Assembly: GCA_019671005.1 (NCBI GenBank) | Contig: CM033728.1 | Span: forward strand, 26,797,099-26,861,098 | Source of the DNA: Hibiscus mutabilis | Lineage: Eukaryota > Streptophyta > Magnoliopsida > Malvales > Malvaceae | Direction of reading: 5' to 3' | Length of the DNA stretch: 64,000 nt | Shown: piece after piece, positions 31,584-43,805 of the stretch | How the letters are laid out: each line of letters opens with the position of its first letter | How positions within the stretch are numbered: the stretch's first letter is position 1 | Program-made: the position numbers and the translations under genes | Notes under the pieces: model-generated | Database searches by the model: none | What the model was told of the DNA's origin: nothing | Seen by the model: only the letters and a program-made list of their open reading frames with translations

Positions 31584-32960
31584 CGTAAACCACGATATTG
31601 GCTTTGCCCGAATGGTACTCAATGGTCAGATCGTATTCCTTCAACAACTCCAACAACCCACGCTAACGAAGATTCATCTCTTTCTGCGTCATCAAATACT
31701 TCAAACTCTTATGGTCAGTGTGTACAACACACATTTCACTGTAAAGGTAATGTCTCCAAATTTTCAATGCAAACACTACCGCTGCGAGCTCAAGACCATG
31801 CGTAGGGTAGCTGCGTTTATGCACTTTCAACTGCCTCAACACATAAGCCACCACTTTCCCATCCTGCATCAACACACACACTAACCCGACGTAGGATACG
31901 TCACTATACACCACAAACTCCTTCCCATACTCAAGCTGAATCAATATTGGAGCTTGCGTCAGAGCTTCTCTCAACTTCTCAAAAGCCTGTTGTCTGTCTT
32001 CCATCCACTCAAATCACACATCCTTTTGTAACAGCTTGGTCAACAGAGCTGCAACTCTCGAAAACACATCCACGAAACAACGGTAATAACCTCTCAAGCC
32101 CAGAAAACTGCAGACTTCTGTCACTGACTTTGGCTGCTTCCAATTTACTACCGCCTTAACCATTTTAGGATCAACCTGGATACCCTTAGCTGAAACCACA
32201 TGCCCAAAAAAAACCACTTCTCCAATCTAGAATTCGCACTTACTCAACTTGGCATAGAGTTGATTATCCAATAAGGTTTGTAACACAATCCTCAAGTGTT
32301 TATTATGATCCTCCTCGGTACGAGAGTACAAAAGAATATCATTGATGAACACTACTACAAATTGATCTAAAAATTCATGGAACACACAATTCATCATATC
32401 CATGAATGTTGCAGGTGCATTCGTCAACCCAAATGGCATTACCAAGAACTCATAATGGCAATACCTCTTACAGAAAGTAGTCTTCAACACATCTTTATCC
32501 TTCACCTTCAACTGATAATATCCATATCCCAAATCGATCATGGAAAACACGGTAGCTCTTCAGAATTGATCGAACAGATCATCAATCCGCGGCAAAGGAT
32601 ACTTATTCTTAATCGTCAACTTATTCAGTTGCCGATAATCTATACACATCCTCAACGTGCCATCCTTCTTTTTCACAAACAACATCAGTTCTTCCTACGG
32701 CGACACACTAGACCGAATAAAATCCAAATCCAGAAACTCCTGAAGTTGTATCTTCAACTCTTTCAACCTCTTTGGTGCTATGTGGTATGGTGCAATCGAT
32801 AACAGAGCCAAATTAGCATATGTCTCGATGCAAAACTCCACCTCCCTATCTAGTGGCAGCCCAGGTAACTCATCTGAAAACACACCCAGAAAGTCACAAA
32901 CAGTACGGATATCTTTCGTCCGCACTTCTTCCACATTTGGATTCGTCACATAAGCTAGAG
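31584..32960 (-). pseudogene. B1 reverse transcriptase and RNase H
   Basis: From 32949 down: CDFLGVFSDELPGLP, then MFSMIDLGYGYYQ and MPFGLTNAPATFMD. The active site reads VFINDILLYS: the first Asp of the YxDD box is Asn (codon at 32341-32343), which should abolish polymerase activity. FFGHVVSAKGIQVDP and FLGLRGYYRCF follow. RNase H (32004-31663) has VVYSDVSYVG, THGLELAAVVFAL and VHTDHKSLKY. The coding text continues beyond B2 into integrase. Several stops and frameshifts separate the pieces. Confidence 0.9.
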
Positions 32961-33400
32961 AGGCCCGACATCCAAATTAAAGTAACTTACGCGCTTTCAT
33001 GGCTGAAACTATATTAGACAAGAACTTTACATTTTCGCCCACAACTACAACCTCGTAATCATCAGCAAGCCTCAAGGAAACCCGCTTGGTCTCAAAATCA
33101 ACCACAGCTCGATGCTTGAACAACCAGTCCATACCCAATATCACGTTAAAACCATAGAACGACAACTCCATCAGATCATCCGAAAACACAAGACCCTGAA
33201 CCATCAGAGGACACATCCGATACAACTTTCTTGTAATGACCGTTTAACTAAAAGAACTCGTCACTTGCATACCAACATCAAGTATTTCTACCGGTACACT
33301 AAGAAAATGTGCATGCTCATGCAATACATATGAATGTGTAGAACCATAATATATCAAAGATAATAATGACATAGACTGCAGGGTAAAGGTACCTGCTATC
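32961..33400 (-). pseudogene. B1 aspartic protease
   Basis: The minus-strand retropepsin-like domain shows LIYYGSTHSYVLHE at about 33357-33315; the usual catalytic Asp (LIDxGSTHS) is Tyr here (33349-33351). A CPLMVQGLVFSDDLMEL segment, GFNVILGMDWLFKHRA and RVSLRLADDYEV follow (33225-32977). A stop divides the domain. Order and spacing relative to the gag zinc knuckle and RT fit the Tekay polyprotein. Confidence 0.85.
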
Positions 33401-34659
33401 ACGTCTGTGTCATTTCTCTTTTCGCGATGAGCATAGATCCTAACTGGTCCACCATCATTCGTTCAAACTGCCACTGTGTGCGCCACAGTCCTCTGTCCCT
33501 CTTCCCTCCTCTAAAAGGTACCTCGATCGCGCACAGGGCCCTTAGGTGGTGCAACAACAGGTGCAGGTGCCTGCCTACCTCTAGCAAGTAAAGGACAATC
33601 TCGTCTAATGTGATCTATTGACCCACAACTCCAACATGATATCGTAGCCACAACTGTAGGAGCCTGCCCCTCTTTGGCCAAACGCGGGAAATCTCTCCTC
33701 AAATGTTATCTCAAACCACATCCCCAACAACTATTATGTGCTGCTCGAACCTGAGCACCCTGTCCCTGATAACCTCATCTAGAACCATCTCCACTGCATC
33801 TCGCATCTGGTCAGAACCTTTGGTCATGATGCCTCTTGGTCTGTCCACCCCTAAAACTATACTCTGCAGCTCTCTTCCTCGAGCTAAAACCTCTAGAATG
33901 ATGAGACAAACCTAAACTCTGCTCTATATCCTTTGCCCGATATACCAAAACATCAAACTAGTATACTCGGTGGCCAATATGCACGTCTTGACATCCTGTA
34001 CCAAACCATACCAGAAAATGATCGTAGTGCTACCTCTCATCTAGCACCAACTTAGGTGCGTACAGACTCGTCCATACGAACTGCACCTCATATTTGGACA
34101 TGGTCATACTGCACTGGACCAAGGCCATAAACTCACGTTTATTGCCATCCAAATATCTAAAACCCATATATTTCTTCTTGAATGTAGCTTGGAACAATTC
34201 CCACGCCACTTCACTAGGTTCCATGCTCGTGATTACAGTGGTCCACCAACTATGCGCATCTCCTTGCATTAGGGAAACAACACATCCCAACTTGCGGTCA
34301 TCGTTACAACCCATCTGAACCAAGATATGCTATGTACTAGCCATCCACCCCTCGGATGCCTCAGGTGCCAACCCTTTATACTCAACCCCTCCAAGGTTAT
34401 GTAAACGCTCCAATGACAAACTCGGATTAGTAGCAGTAGGTACCAGATATCGCAGCCTGGAATGCTCCTATCATCGCCTGAACCAAAGGCGTCATGTCCC
34501 CAAACATAGGATCAGGTAGTGCAAGAGGTACTTGTTCCACTCTTTTTGGAGGATTAGGCGGAAGAGGCGGCAAATTCTCAGGGTGTACAATCTCACCCTC
34601 AATTCTCTGCCCTCCGGCAGCAGCATTTTTGCTAGATCATAATTCTCTCCTCGATGGCA
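33401..34659 (-). pseudogene. B1 gag (Tekay-like)
   Basis: It starts at an ATG at 34659 (MPSRRE, then a stop). The capsid core at 34323-34030 reads KLGCVVSLMQGDAHSWW and FQATFKKKYMGFRY. The zinc knuckle CWSCGSIDHIRRDCP is intact at about 33640-33590. N-terminal Pro-rich text near 34600-34500 corresponds to that of B3. Frameshifts and stops break it into at least four pieces. Confidence 0.85.
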
Positions 34660-34879
34660 TAGTCTAATACGTATCTAAGGCATGGTGATTTCACAAAAAA
34701 AAAACAATAGGGCCAGCTTCAAGAAAGAATCCATGACTTTCATTTAAAACCAAAATCATGGCAATATGTCCCCAAGGTACCCAAACATGGCATAATTCAA
34801 ACACCGTACATGTAAACAATCATCGTGCATAGCTAACATCATGCTACAAACACCAACAACATCCTAATTTCGCAAACCT

Positions 34880-34894
34880 GGCTCTGATACAACC
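34880..34894 (-). promoter_or_regulatory. B1 primer binding site, initiator tRNA-Met, altered
   Basis: The minus strand reads TGGTTGTATCAGAGCC: the initiator tRNA-Met site with two extra bases in the TGGTAT part. It lies 3 bases from the LTR. Confidence 0.8.
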
Positions 34895-34897
34895 AAA

Positions 34898-36002
34898 TGT
34901 AACCCTTTAGCCCGGCCTAGCCAAAACTGGACTAAAAGAGCCATATTAGGTTTGTCGAAGCAAACCCGATCTAATATCGTAAACTAAACCCATTTTTTTC
35001 TTTTTATCTTGTCTAGATGCGCATTAATAAAGTCCTTTGTGTACACGACTTGGCGGTAGTGTTTCATAATGATCAGATTACAAAATAGAACTCAATTGCA
35101 CAACATAACACTTAAGGACCAAAACGCACATCTCGTAAACCCTTGGCAAATTACATGTTTAAGGTTACCATCCTTTAATTATTCCAATTAGATGCTTATA
35201 AACAAACACTCAGACTCATTCAATTGCATTCATAACAAACAGAGACCAAATTGCAAGATTTCCAAACTTTAGCATCGAAAACAGCTTGGCGTACTAATAC
35301 AGGAGAGACCCGTACCGATATGGTATAACAGACTTAACAGCCATCTATACTGATACACATCTATCACGTATTGATACGGTATGTTGACCAAACCGTAACG
35401 ATACGGCATTGAACCGTACCGATCCCCCTTGATTTTTTTCAAAACTCAGAATTCTAGTAGCTAGAGCCTGTGCCGATACAGTACCCTATGTATCAATACA
35501 GCTAAGTAAATTTTAAGGTGTGCTTTGGTACGCTGGCCCATGTACCGACACTTGTGACTATTTTTTCTTCAGGGTGTACCAATACGTTGGCTAGGCGTAT
35601 TAATACGCTAGGCTATTTTTCAGCGATTTGAGCCTCTACAGGACCCCGCGTACCGAACCTTGAGGTACCTATACCGGTACGCAGAGGCCTGTAATGACCT
35701 CTAGGTCCAATATATGGCACTTTGGTTCATCCCAAAAAACATTAACACATAGCTAATCAACATATAACATCAATAACATGCTTGAGCATCAACATATCAT
35801 TCACACAAGCTATCCTAGCTCAACTAGCATACTCAAACACCAAAACTAGAGGCATGCTTCCTAGACCACTTTCAAATCATAAAATCAACCATATCTCAAA
35901 CACTTAAAACATATTACAAGTCGAAATCAGTAATTAAAACTTGCAACAACAAAGAGTTCTTCAAAAACCCTCCCAAAACCTCAATTGACACATTGCCATT
36001 AT
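34898..36002 (-). repeat. B1 5' LTR, 3' segment
   Basis: This is the LTR 3' part, from the boundary TGTAACCCTTTAG (plus strand) to the E2 insertion point; it continues at 40253. The last five bases (35998-36002, ATTAT) are the left duplication of E2. It includes a palindrome cluster. Confidence 0.88.
35290..35682 (-). repeat. Paired GTAYCGRTAC palindrome cluster, B1 LTR
   Basis: Six or more pairs occur, such as GCGTACTAATAC with CCGTACCGATATGG (21 nt), CCGTAACGATACGG with CCGTACCGAT (21 nt) and GTACCAATACG with GCGTATTAATACGC (21 nt). It begins 392 bp from the LTR 3' end and is bordered by CCTGTAATGACCTC. Confidence 0.87.
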
Positions 36003-37211
36003 TGTAACACCTTTAACGTATACTCGTAGACCGAATATACATTAAATATGTTACGGAGTCGTTTAAAGAAATCCTAACTTATAATAATTTTTTTATACAT
36101 ATAAATCTTGTCTTTATTAATCTAACCCTTTTCTCGATTTTCTTGAAATCATAACTTATGTGTAGTTGGCTAATTTCGACCATGAATTAGTTTGTAAAAC
36201 ATATTAGTCAGTTATTAAAACGATAATGCAATTCGGGGTGAAAATAGGTTCACGGCCTAGGCCTTTTCTTGATTTTAAAATCCTTATGCGATAACCGATA
36301 AATAAAAATTTAAATTGATTAAACACGGTTTACTACATTTTTAAGCTTACCAATTATTCATATTAACAAAGTAAGCTTCCTTTCTACTTTAGTTTATTCT
36401 TTCATATTACTAATGCCTTATCTTGCTTTATCCATATATGATTCATCATTAAAATTGATCAATTATCTATCATTTAATCTAATTTAATGCATCATATACT
36501 ACCAGCGGATAAATAGTTACATGCCCACTAGAGATTATCATAAGCTAGAATATCTTACTAATGTTTTGCAGATTAAAGCTTGATCAGTATGCTCAACTCC
36601 TCTTCAAGTACTCCATCTTAACCTACACGTTAATTAAACACACGCTAAGTTTTCACTTAGTGAGGCAATAAACAAAATTAATAATAATTTAAACTTATTA
36701 AACTTTATGGCTACATTTATATAGCATGATATATGCCAATGCATTAACTTTTATGTTGTATTAGTGATAACTTACTATATGCTAATATCATAATATTTTC
36801 TTGTTTGTTCATTTATCATAATATATCATTTATACCTCAATGCATGAACATATATATCATGTTACAAGCTAATGAATGTGCTTGTTCTATTCCTTTAACA
36901 TCATATCACTACTTACCATTAATGTTAAACTTTTAAGTTTAACTTACTTACCATTTTCATGCCTAATAACATAAGCTACCTCACACGTACTAACATATAT
37001 CAAAATTTTTCCTTTGTCATGTAACCTATAAAAATCAACATCTCATATACATATGTTAGGCATGGTAAGTCAATTAAATATTCTCAAAAAATCTCTTGTT
37101 TCCCTCTTGAATCATATTAAGATTACTTATACCAATTCTTTATACCTTTAGCCCAAGAATTTTATATAGAGAGAAACTTAAGTATTCGAGATCGGTACTC
37201 CTATAGTACTA

Positions 37212-37382
37212 GTCACCGAAGTGACGATAAACATATGACACATAAAGTGCCGGTAACATATAGACACATAAGTGTCGGCATCATATAGACACATGAGTGT
37301 CGATATCATATAGAAACATAAGTTTTGGCATCATATAGACACATAAGTGCCGGTAAACATATAGATCAGAAGATCGGTGTGT
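37212..37382. repeat. Tandem array of 25-bp hairpin units in E2
   Basis: About five to six units carry AGACACATAAGTGTCGG and variants, each followed by CATCATAT. GACAC-ATAA-GTGTC is a perfect 5-bp stem with a 4-nt loop. The first unit is GTCAC-CGAA-GTGAC, so the arm sequence changed while pairing was kept. A last unit GATC-AGA-AGATC follows. Confidence 0.85.
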
Positions 37383-39973
37383 AGCTACATCCAGTCCCAG
37401 ACTGCTAGACCTCTAATGGCATGCAACTATACTGTAACTCTCTACCATAAACTTGGGCAATAAATCCATATCAGTAACTTGTAAATGATCATTTTGTAAA
37501 TGATTCATATATCACCATTATTCAATAATAACTTGCCATAATAGAACATAAAAGGGCAGTTCATACTCTATCATATACTAACCTTTTTCCTTTTCTTGTA
37601 AAACATCATATAACTTATACAAAAACCATGTTATCATTTCAATAAAATCAAGTAAATAAAATTATTAAAAGTCTACTAAAATACATTTCAAAACATATAA
37701 ATGCACTCACCTGGGCCATTTATTAGCTTGCCTTACTAAGCTATATTCGATCATTTCTTTCATAGTACCTCGAACCCTCTTTTGATTCGGATCAAACTTC
37801 ATTAATCACATGAATGTAAACAACAAATTGTTAGATTCAAATCTAACAATTTCTCAAACATGCTATCAAATCTAATCATTCGAATATACAGAATTTCCAA
37901 AATTTCCTTCCTTCCTTGAATTGTTTGAAAACTCATATGGTCATTAGTGACCAATTTGAACTTACATTAACCCCTTTCAAGCTTACTAATTAACCTTAGA
38001 TACAAAATATATCGATTCTCATTTTTTGGCAGATTGCACTACCTTCAAAGAAATATTTCTATAAAATAATTTACAACTCAGAATTCGACTCCGTTTGTTC
38101 TAAAAGAAACTAGATTCAATAATATTTTCACCCATATAAATTAATAGTCCGAATTCAACTTGTACAATTTATGACGAATTTTCAAAATCAATTACAGAGC
38201 TGGAATTTGGAACAGACTGGTGCTGTGTTTTCTGACCTTTCGTCACTTAAAAATCTTATCTTTTGACACAGAACTCGAAATCAGTTTTCGTTTGTTGGAA
38301 ACGAAACTAGACGAACAAATCTTTACATCGGTATAAAATTCGCCATCTAGCCATTTTTGTAGATTTTATGGTGAATTTTCAAAGTTACTCCCATAATCTA
38401 GTTTTCTACACAGCTTCCATAAATAAACTTCAATTTTTTATACTAACTTCTCCTTACTTCTCTACTTTTCAATTTAGTCCAATTGCTTGCTTTAAACCAC
38501 CAACTCATCACCTTATTCACCAAATAATTATTCAAAATAATTCTCCCTTATTTTTCATTCTTTGACAAAATAGTCACTAAAATGCAAAGATAAGGATTCA
38601 AGCGTCTTAACTTTGCAAATTAGTCAGCAATTCAACATTACTACCTTAACTCCATCATTACAACTAAAAATCAGATTTAGCCCCCATACAAAACTTCATT
38701 TTCGATTTGGTCACTTAACTTTGACAATTTGTCAAAATGGTCACTAATTTGATTCAACATCAATTTAACATTCTAAATTCAATTTCATGTCTCTAACATC
38801 ATTAATAACATAAATACACACCAGAATCATAAAAATAAGATTTGGTCCTCTAACTTTTAAACTTGCCAAAATGGTCCATATAACTTTAATTAGGGTTTTG
38901 CTTCCAAATAACAATTCAAGCTTACTAGATCATTAATTTAACATTACAAACCCTAAATTAAACTTGAATCCATAAACCCTAATCATCTTCATAAAAATCA
39001 AAACATGTAGAACTTAAATCCCAACTCAATATCATGAATTTAACATCATACTAACCTGAATTCAATCATGGAATCATAAAATCTTGAAAGCCCCAATCGA
39101 TCCATAAACCCTAATTTCTTTCTCATGTAAATTCTCATCAATCAAGCATGAATTCCATGAATTATTGATATCTAAAGATAGAGCTTGGAGAGTAGAACAA
39201 CTTTGCAGTTGAAGAGATTACCTGAAAACCGAGTTTCGGGGCTTGAATCGAGCATGAAAAATTTTTCTCTTTTTTTCCCTAGCTCTCATGTTTTTGGTTG
39301 GGTTCATCTTTTCACCATTATTTTACACATATAACTATTAAATGAATATTAAATTCATTTAATAGTGAAATTACAATTTTACCCTTTTTATCCAATGGTT
39401 GAAATTGATTTTATCAGCAATCAAGGGCCAAGATTTAATCCCCCATTTACTCTTTCCAAAATTTCCCTTATAACTTTTTAAATATTTCAAAATTGCCATT
39501 GGGGCAAAATGACCAATTTGCCCTCCAACTAGTTTTTATTTACTAGTTTGCCATTCTTCCCATTCTTGTAAAAATTCAACTAAGTCTAGTTGGAATCCAA
39601 CCAACTGTAATAAAATATTCATAAAATAGTATTTTATGACTTTTCCATGGCTTTTGGATCAGCCTCTGAAATTTTAGTTCGATCTGATTTCCTAATATTC
39701 ATAAAGTACTTCTACTGCGATTTTACCTTTATCGAGCTGTCAGATTTATTCCAATAATTCTATATTTCCATATTCGGGAAATCCACAATATCATCTCATA
39801 AAATTTTCCTTTCCTAAGATCTTATACTGAATTTTCTTAACTCATTCTATTTTCTCGATACTTATCGAAAATCTTCATAGAATAAATTTTCTCTTAGAAT
39901 TCCTTTATCGATAATCCATACGAATATTCTCTACTCTTACTGAGTCCAAAATATCGATCAGAAACACTTTTAT

Positions 39974-40029
39974 GGGACCTTCCCAGAGGTCACCCATCCT
40001 AATATTTCCCTACCCTGAGCACGCTTAAC
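39974..40029 (-). other. 5S rRNA-like segment in the E2 LTR
   Basis: Read on the minus strand, it has GTTAAGCGTGCT, then AGGATGGGTGACCTC, then GGGAAGGTCCC. These are the box A and box C regions of plant 5S rRNA, in order and nearly correct spacing, with about 50 of 58 positions alike by eye. The first 45 or so bases of the gene are absent and no T-run terminator follows. It lies about 220 bp inside the LTR start, in sense with the LTR. Confidence 0.82.
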
Positions 40030-40252
40030 AATTTTATTCAATCCAAATTCGGCACCTTTTCCTGCATCTTAATTCTTAAAACCGATATCAAGGTACTTAG
40101 TTCGATCCGATTCACTCTTATACTAAATAAAATTACTTATTGGGAAAAATTACACTTTAGTCCCCAAACTTTTTTAAAGTTTATACTTTAACCCAAAACT
40201 TTCAAAATTTACATTTTGGTCACTAACCAAAAATTTGGGATATTACAATTAT

Positions 40253-42597
40253 TACTAGCATTTAATGTCCAAACCATACTTTGAATTCAAGTCTTGGAGT
40301 TCCCTTCCTTGCTTCTTTGCTGACTCAATCCTTAATTTTCTGCACTGATGAAAAAGAGAGCGTAAGCATACTAGGCTTAGTAAGGAATGCTCAAACAACG
40401 ACCATCATCAATGCATTTTAAACCATTTTCACTTTTCACTTACAAAATACGTTTCGAAACTCTTTTAAACATCATCACATTATCATGCCTTATCAAAACC
40501 ACGCACTTAACATTTCAAAACAGCATATTAAACCATATGCAACATGTATCATGGATCCCACAGCAAAATCTCATTTTCTACCCTCAATTTAAGCTTTCCA
40601 TGCATACTACCAATGCAAGGCTTAAAGAGTAAAACATGTTTAAATCGCATTAAACAACATAATCCATCTCATTATACATAAGAAATTATATTGGCTTCCA
40701 AGTGATAATTTACCAAGTTTCATTTACCAAAACGTAAGATTGGATACACGGATTCAACAAGTGTTCTCAAAATAACACTTAACAAACAATCTACTGGTAA
40801 TACAAGGCCCACACACGGGAGTTTTCGATACACATAAACCCCTCCACCATTGTGACACCCGTGGTAGAGTATTCGGTACACCATATAAACCCCTCAACAT
40901 CCAAGACGCCTTTTTATAGTGCATTATTAATCCTATGGCCGGCCAACTATAACCGATTTCATTTTCAAACCATTTCATAACATCACTTGCTAATATAATT
41001 CATTTTAACATCAACAAGTCACTGTTTTCATATGTATCATCCAAAACCATTAAACCAATGCAAAAACCTTTGCATTAAACAATGTTCATAAACATCAACA
41101 AACCGTGCATTACTTCCAAATGCATTATCATCATTTCAAAACTAACTTCCAACATTAAACCATGCTCAAAACATGCATATACAGTGAGTAACCAAATCAT
41201 GTAAAACAAGTGCATCAAACTATTAGCCAAACCGAGTTCGAGAGAGAATTTATCCTTTACTTACTTCCGAGCTTAGATCAGCATTTCAAGATCGATCTAA
41301 ACCCCCCAAAACACAACTTTCAAACCTTTGCAAAGTTGAAAACAATTTTCCACTCACCAACTCGCAACGCCTCGCTTGCCGATATGACAATCACGCCCCT
41401 AACGCTTCCAGAACTCACGTTCAAGCTTGAGGATCAGACTCCACTGCTTTTAATCACACAAAACAGAGCTACGTTGCATCAAAATGCAATCAACATCACA
41501 ACAACACTAAACCTCAACATCTTCTACCCTAAATCACTTCACAACTCCCAAAATTAACAACAAACCTCTTCCAAACTTAACCCATCCACAATCGAACATT
41601 TTAACACTTCAATTAACATCTACTAACATCCAAAAACACTTCTCTAATATCCTTATATCTCCAGTATTCGATTAACCACTATACCTCCTAAAAACACATA
41701 ACTATCAACCTAGAAAATTAGATATTCACATAGTTTTCAGATTCCAATGTTAAAACCAACTTATTAACATTATGAAACAACAAAATCATGATTATAACCA
41801 AACAAGAACCCAACAAAACGGATCCAAAACGGAGATCACTTAATCTCATCAATTAAACCTTGATTTAATCAATTACCACAATTAACTCATCAAAACTCAT
41901 TAGAAAACATTAAACAAGGATAAAATACTTGGGAATTTCAATAAAGAACCAATCATTGGAGGAGAAGAACGAACCTTACCTCTAATGAGTGAATTTCCTC
42001 TTAATTGGATGTTTTAATCTTGAAAACAAAGAAATTCAATGAGATTTTGCGAAGCAAGGTTGAAGAATCAATTAAGAAACAAGGATTCAAGAAATCAAGA
42101 GTGTTACCTCAGATTTTTTTATGAAAAAGTAAGTGTTTGGCTGAAGAAGAGAAAAGTTTAGAAGAAAAAGTTTTGCAAATTTTTGGTTTTAAGAAAATAA
42201 CTACCTTTTAGTTAATTCTCTTTTAATTACCCAATTAAAACTCTTTTAAAATAATCCTAAATGTGTGGAAAATCTGGTATTAAAGTTTGGTAAAATACCT
42301 CTTTATAGATTCTAAGATTTGACATTTTTTTCAAAATAGTCACTAAAAACAGTTTTCAATCTTTACATTTTGGTCACTAGCCAAAATGTCCAATTTCAAA
42401 ATTCCATTTTCCTAAATTGACTTTACCAAAAATATCCATATATTAAATAATGATTCTTAGATATTTTCCCATATTTTTCTTGCACCAAAATTATTTATTT
42501 CTATTTAAATCCCTAATTCGACTCGAATCTCTAATCCAGTCTATCGAACCATCAAAACCCCAAAGAAAACTCCTAGGCCGAAAACCAGGGCATTATA
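40253..42597 (-). repeat. B1 5' LTR, 5' segment
   Basis: This continues the B1 LTR after E2; together the parts make about 3450 bp, matching B2 (3437 bp). It ends GGGCATTATA (minus start TATAATGCCC, a changed TGTAATGCC). It aligns with the 3' LTR at 24653-26577. Right of 42597 the sequence is D protease. Confidence 0.88.
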
Positions 42598-43640
42598 GGT
42601 CGTGCCTTATGTGATATTGGTGAAAGTGTTAATTTGATGTCGAAATCTATGTTTGCAAGATTAGGGATGAGAAGAGCTAAGCCAACATCGATGATCCTTC
42701 AATTGGTCGATCGTTCTTAAATTCGACCCAAGGGCTGAATTGAATATGTTTTAGTTAAGGTAGATAGTTTTTTCTTCTCGACAATTTTTATCATCCTTGA
42801 TTGTTAAGATGATGAGAATGCTCCCATCATTCTCGGAAGACCATTTCTAGCCACCGACGTATTGTGATTGATTGTGAAAAGGTTGAATTCACCATGAAGA
42901 TGAATGATCAAACGATCACAGTTAACATCTTCAGAACTCTCAAGTACGCGGATCACTATGAAGAATGCCATCTTGTGCAAAGCGAAGAGACCCTGATTGA
43001 AGACTGTTTGCAAGAGATATGTTGCAGCAATGTGCTTAGTGTTGCAGAGCAAGCTGCGTTTGATGAGGCCATGCACGAAGCTAAGAAAGAAGGTAAGGTT
43101 GAGATTGAGAAATCCAATGTTGTGCTTACCAAACCAGGTATGAATTTTGAACCTTTGGATTATGTTGAGTTTAAATCTCCTAAGCCTTCACTAGAGCACC
43201 CTTTGGTAGTTGATCTTAAACCTCTTCCCCTACAATTAAAATATGCATATCTAGGGGAGAACAATATGTTGGATGTTATATATGCTAGCTTAACATCTGA
43301 GCAAAAAGCTAAAATGTTACATGTTTTATCTCAACATATGAAAGCTATTAGTTGGACTATTGCTGACTTGAAGGGTATAAGCCCTACTTTGTGTATGCAT
43401 AAAAATTTTCTTGTAGATAATCACAACAACTCGATAAAACCACAGTGGAGACTCAATCCAATCATGAAGACTGTGGGTATGAAGGAAATTGTCAAATGGC
43501 CCGATGCTAAAATTATTTAACCCATCTTGTATTGTTCATGGGATCACTACCTATTGCCAATTCTTTATCAATGCCTAGGCAATCTCACTAAGGTGTTGCA
43601 ATGGTTGAAGATTTACATAGGAGCATCTATCTATCATGAT
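42598..43640 (+). pseudogene. D: Athila-like protease and RT start, with large deletion
   Basis: Protease: ALCDIGESVNLMSKSM retains the catalytic Asp but has Glu for the usual Ala of GAS. A QLVDRS block, LVKVD and APIILGRPFLA follow with stops. The 218-codon ORF 42864-43520 carries CEKVEFTMKMNDQT and the RT lead-in WTIADLKGISPTLCMHK. Past 43520 the text jumps to YQCLGNLTKVL, which in C1 lies just after the FMDD box. So the RT catalytic part is deleted, and RNase H and integrase are missing downstream. The left part of D was cut by B1. Confidence 0.85.
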
Positions 43641-43805
43641 AAATCTTTCATCGTGTTATTGGATGATTAACACATCCAAATCTATCCCCTTTTACTTTTA
43701 TTTATTTAATTTTATACACATTTAATTTCTACATTTTAATTACATATTTTCCTTCCTTAGCAGCTAGCTTTCTTTTTATTAGATTTGTTTCTCGTGTTTT
43801 ATTGG
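43641..43805 (+). other. D non-coding T-rich spacer
   Basis: T- and A-rich text (TTTTACTTTTATTTATTT) ends near a TTGGCAG at 43803-43809, a possible splice acceptor before the downstream gene. It corresponds to the post-integrase spacer of C1. Confidence 0.4.

Larger units (their letters stand above)
36003..40247 (-). repeat. E2: 4.2-kb solo LTR
   Basis: It is bounded by TGTAACACC and GATATTACA and flanked by ATTAT on both sides (35998-36002 and 40248-40252). No primer site, polypurine tract or gag/pol is inside, so at 4245 bp it is a very long solo LTR. Comparison with the other LTRs (CACTAAG...TTAGCGTGTG order, GGTGTTACA end) indicates minus orientation: start TGTAATATCCC at 40247, end at 36003. 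It carries a hairpin array (37212-37382) and a 5S rRNA-like segment (39974-40029). The owning lineage is unknown. Confidence 0.9.
24653..42597 (-). mobile_element. B1: Tekay-like element (minus) with two solo LTRs inside
   Basis: Reading from high to low coordinates: 5' LTR, initiator tRNA-Met primer site, gag, protease, RT, RNase H, integrase, polypurine tract and truncated 3' LTR. It is interrupted by E2 in the 5' LTR and by B2 at the RNase H-integrase junction, both with 5-bp duplications. Its outer right end lies in the protease of D. Its outer left end was deleted together with part of E1, so its own duplication cannot be seen. Confidence 0.88.

Noticed and set aside
35290..35682. CRISPR array or satellite made of the GTAYCGRTAC repeats
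   Set aside because: Repeats are short, degenerate and in unequal pairs, the host is a plant, and each cluster is confined to one LTR position.
39974..40029. A functional 5S rRNA gene
   Set aside because: The first 45 or so bases and a downstream T-run are missing and several positions are changed; it is a fragment within an LTR.
36003..40247. Complete retrotransposon rather than solo LTR
   Set aside because: No gag or pol text in any frame and no internal primer site or polypurine tract flanked by repeated LTR ends.
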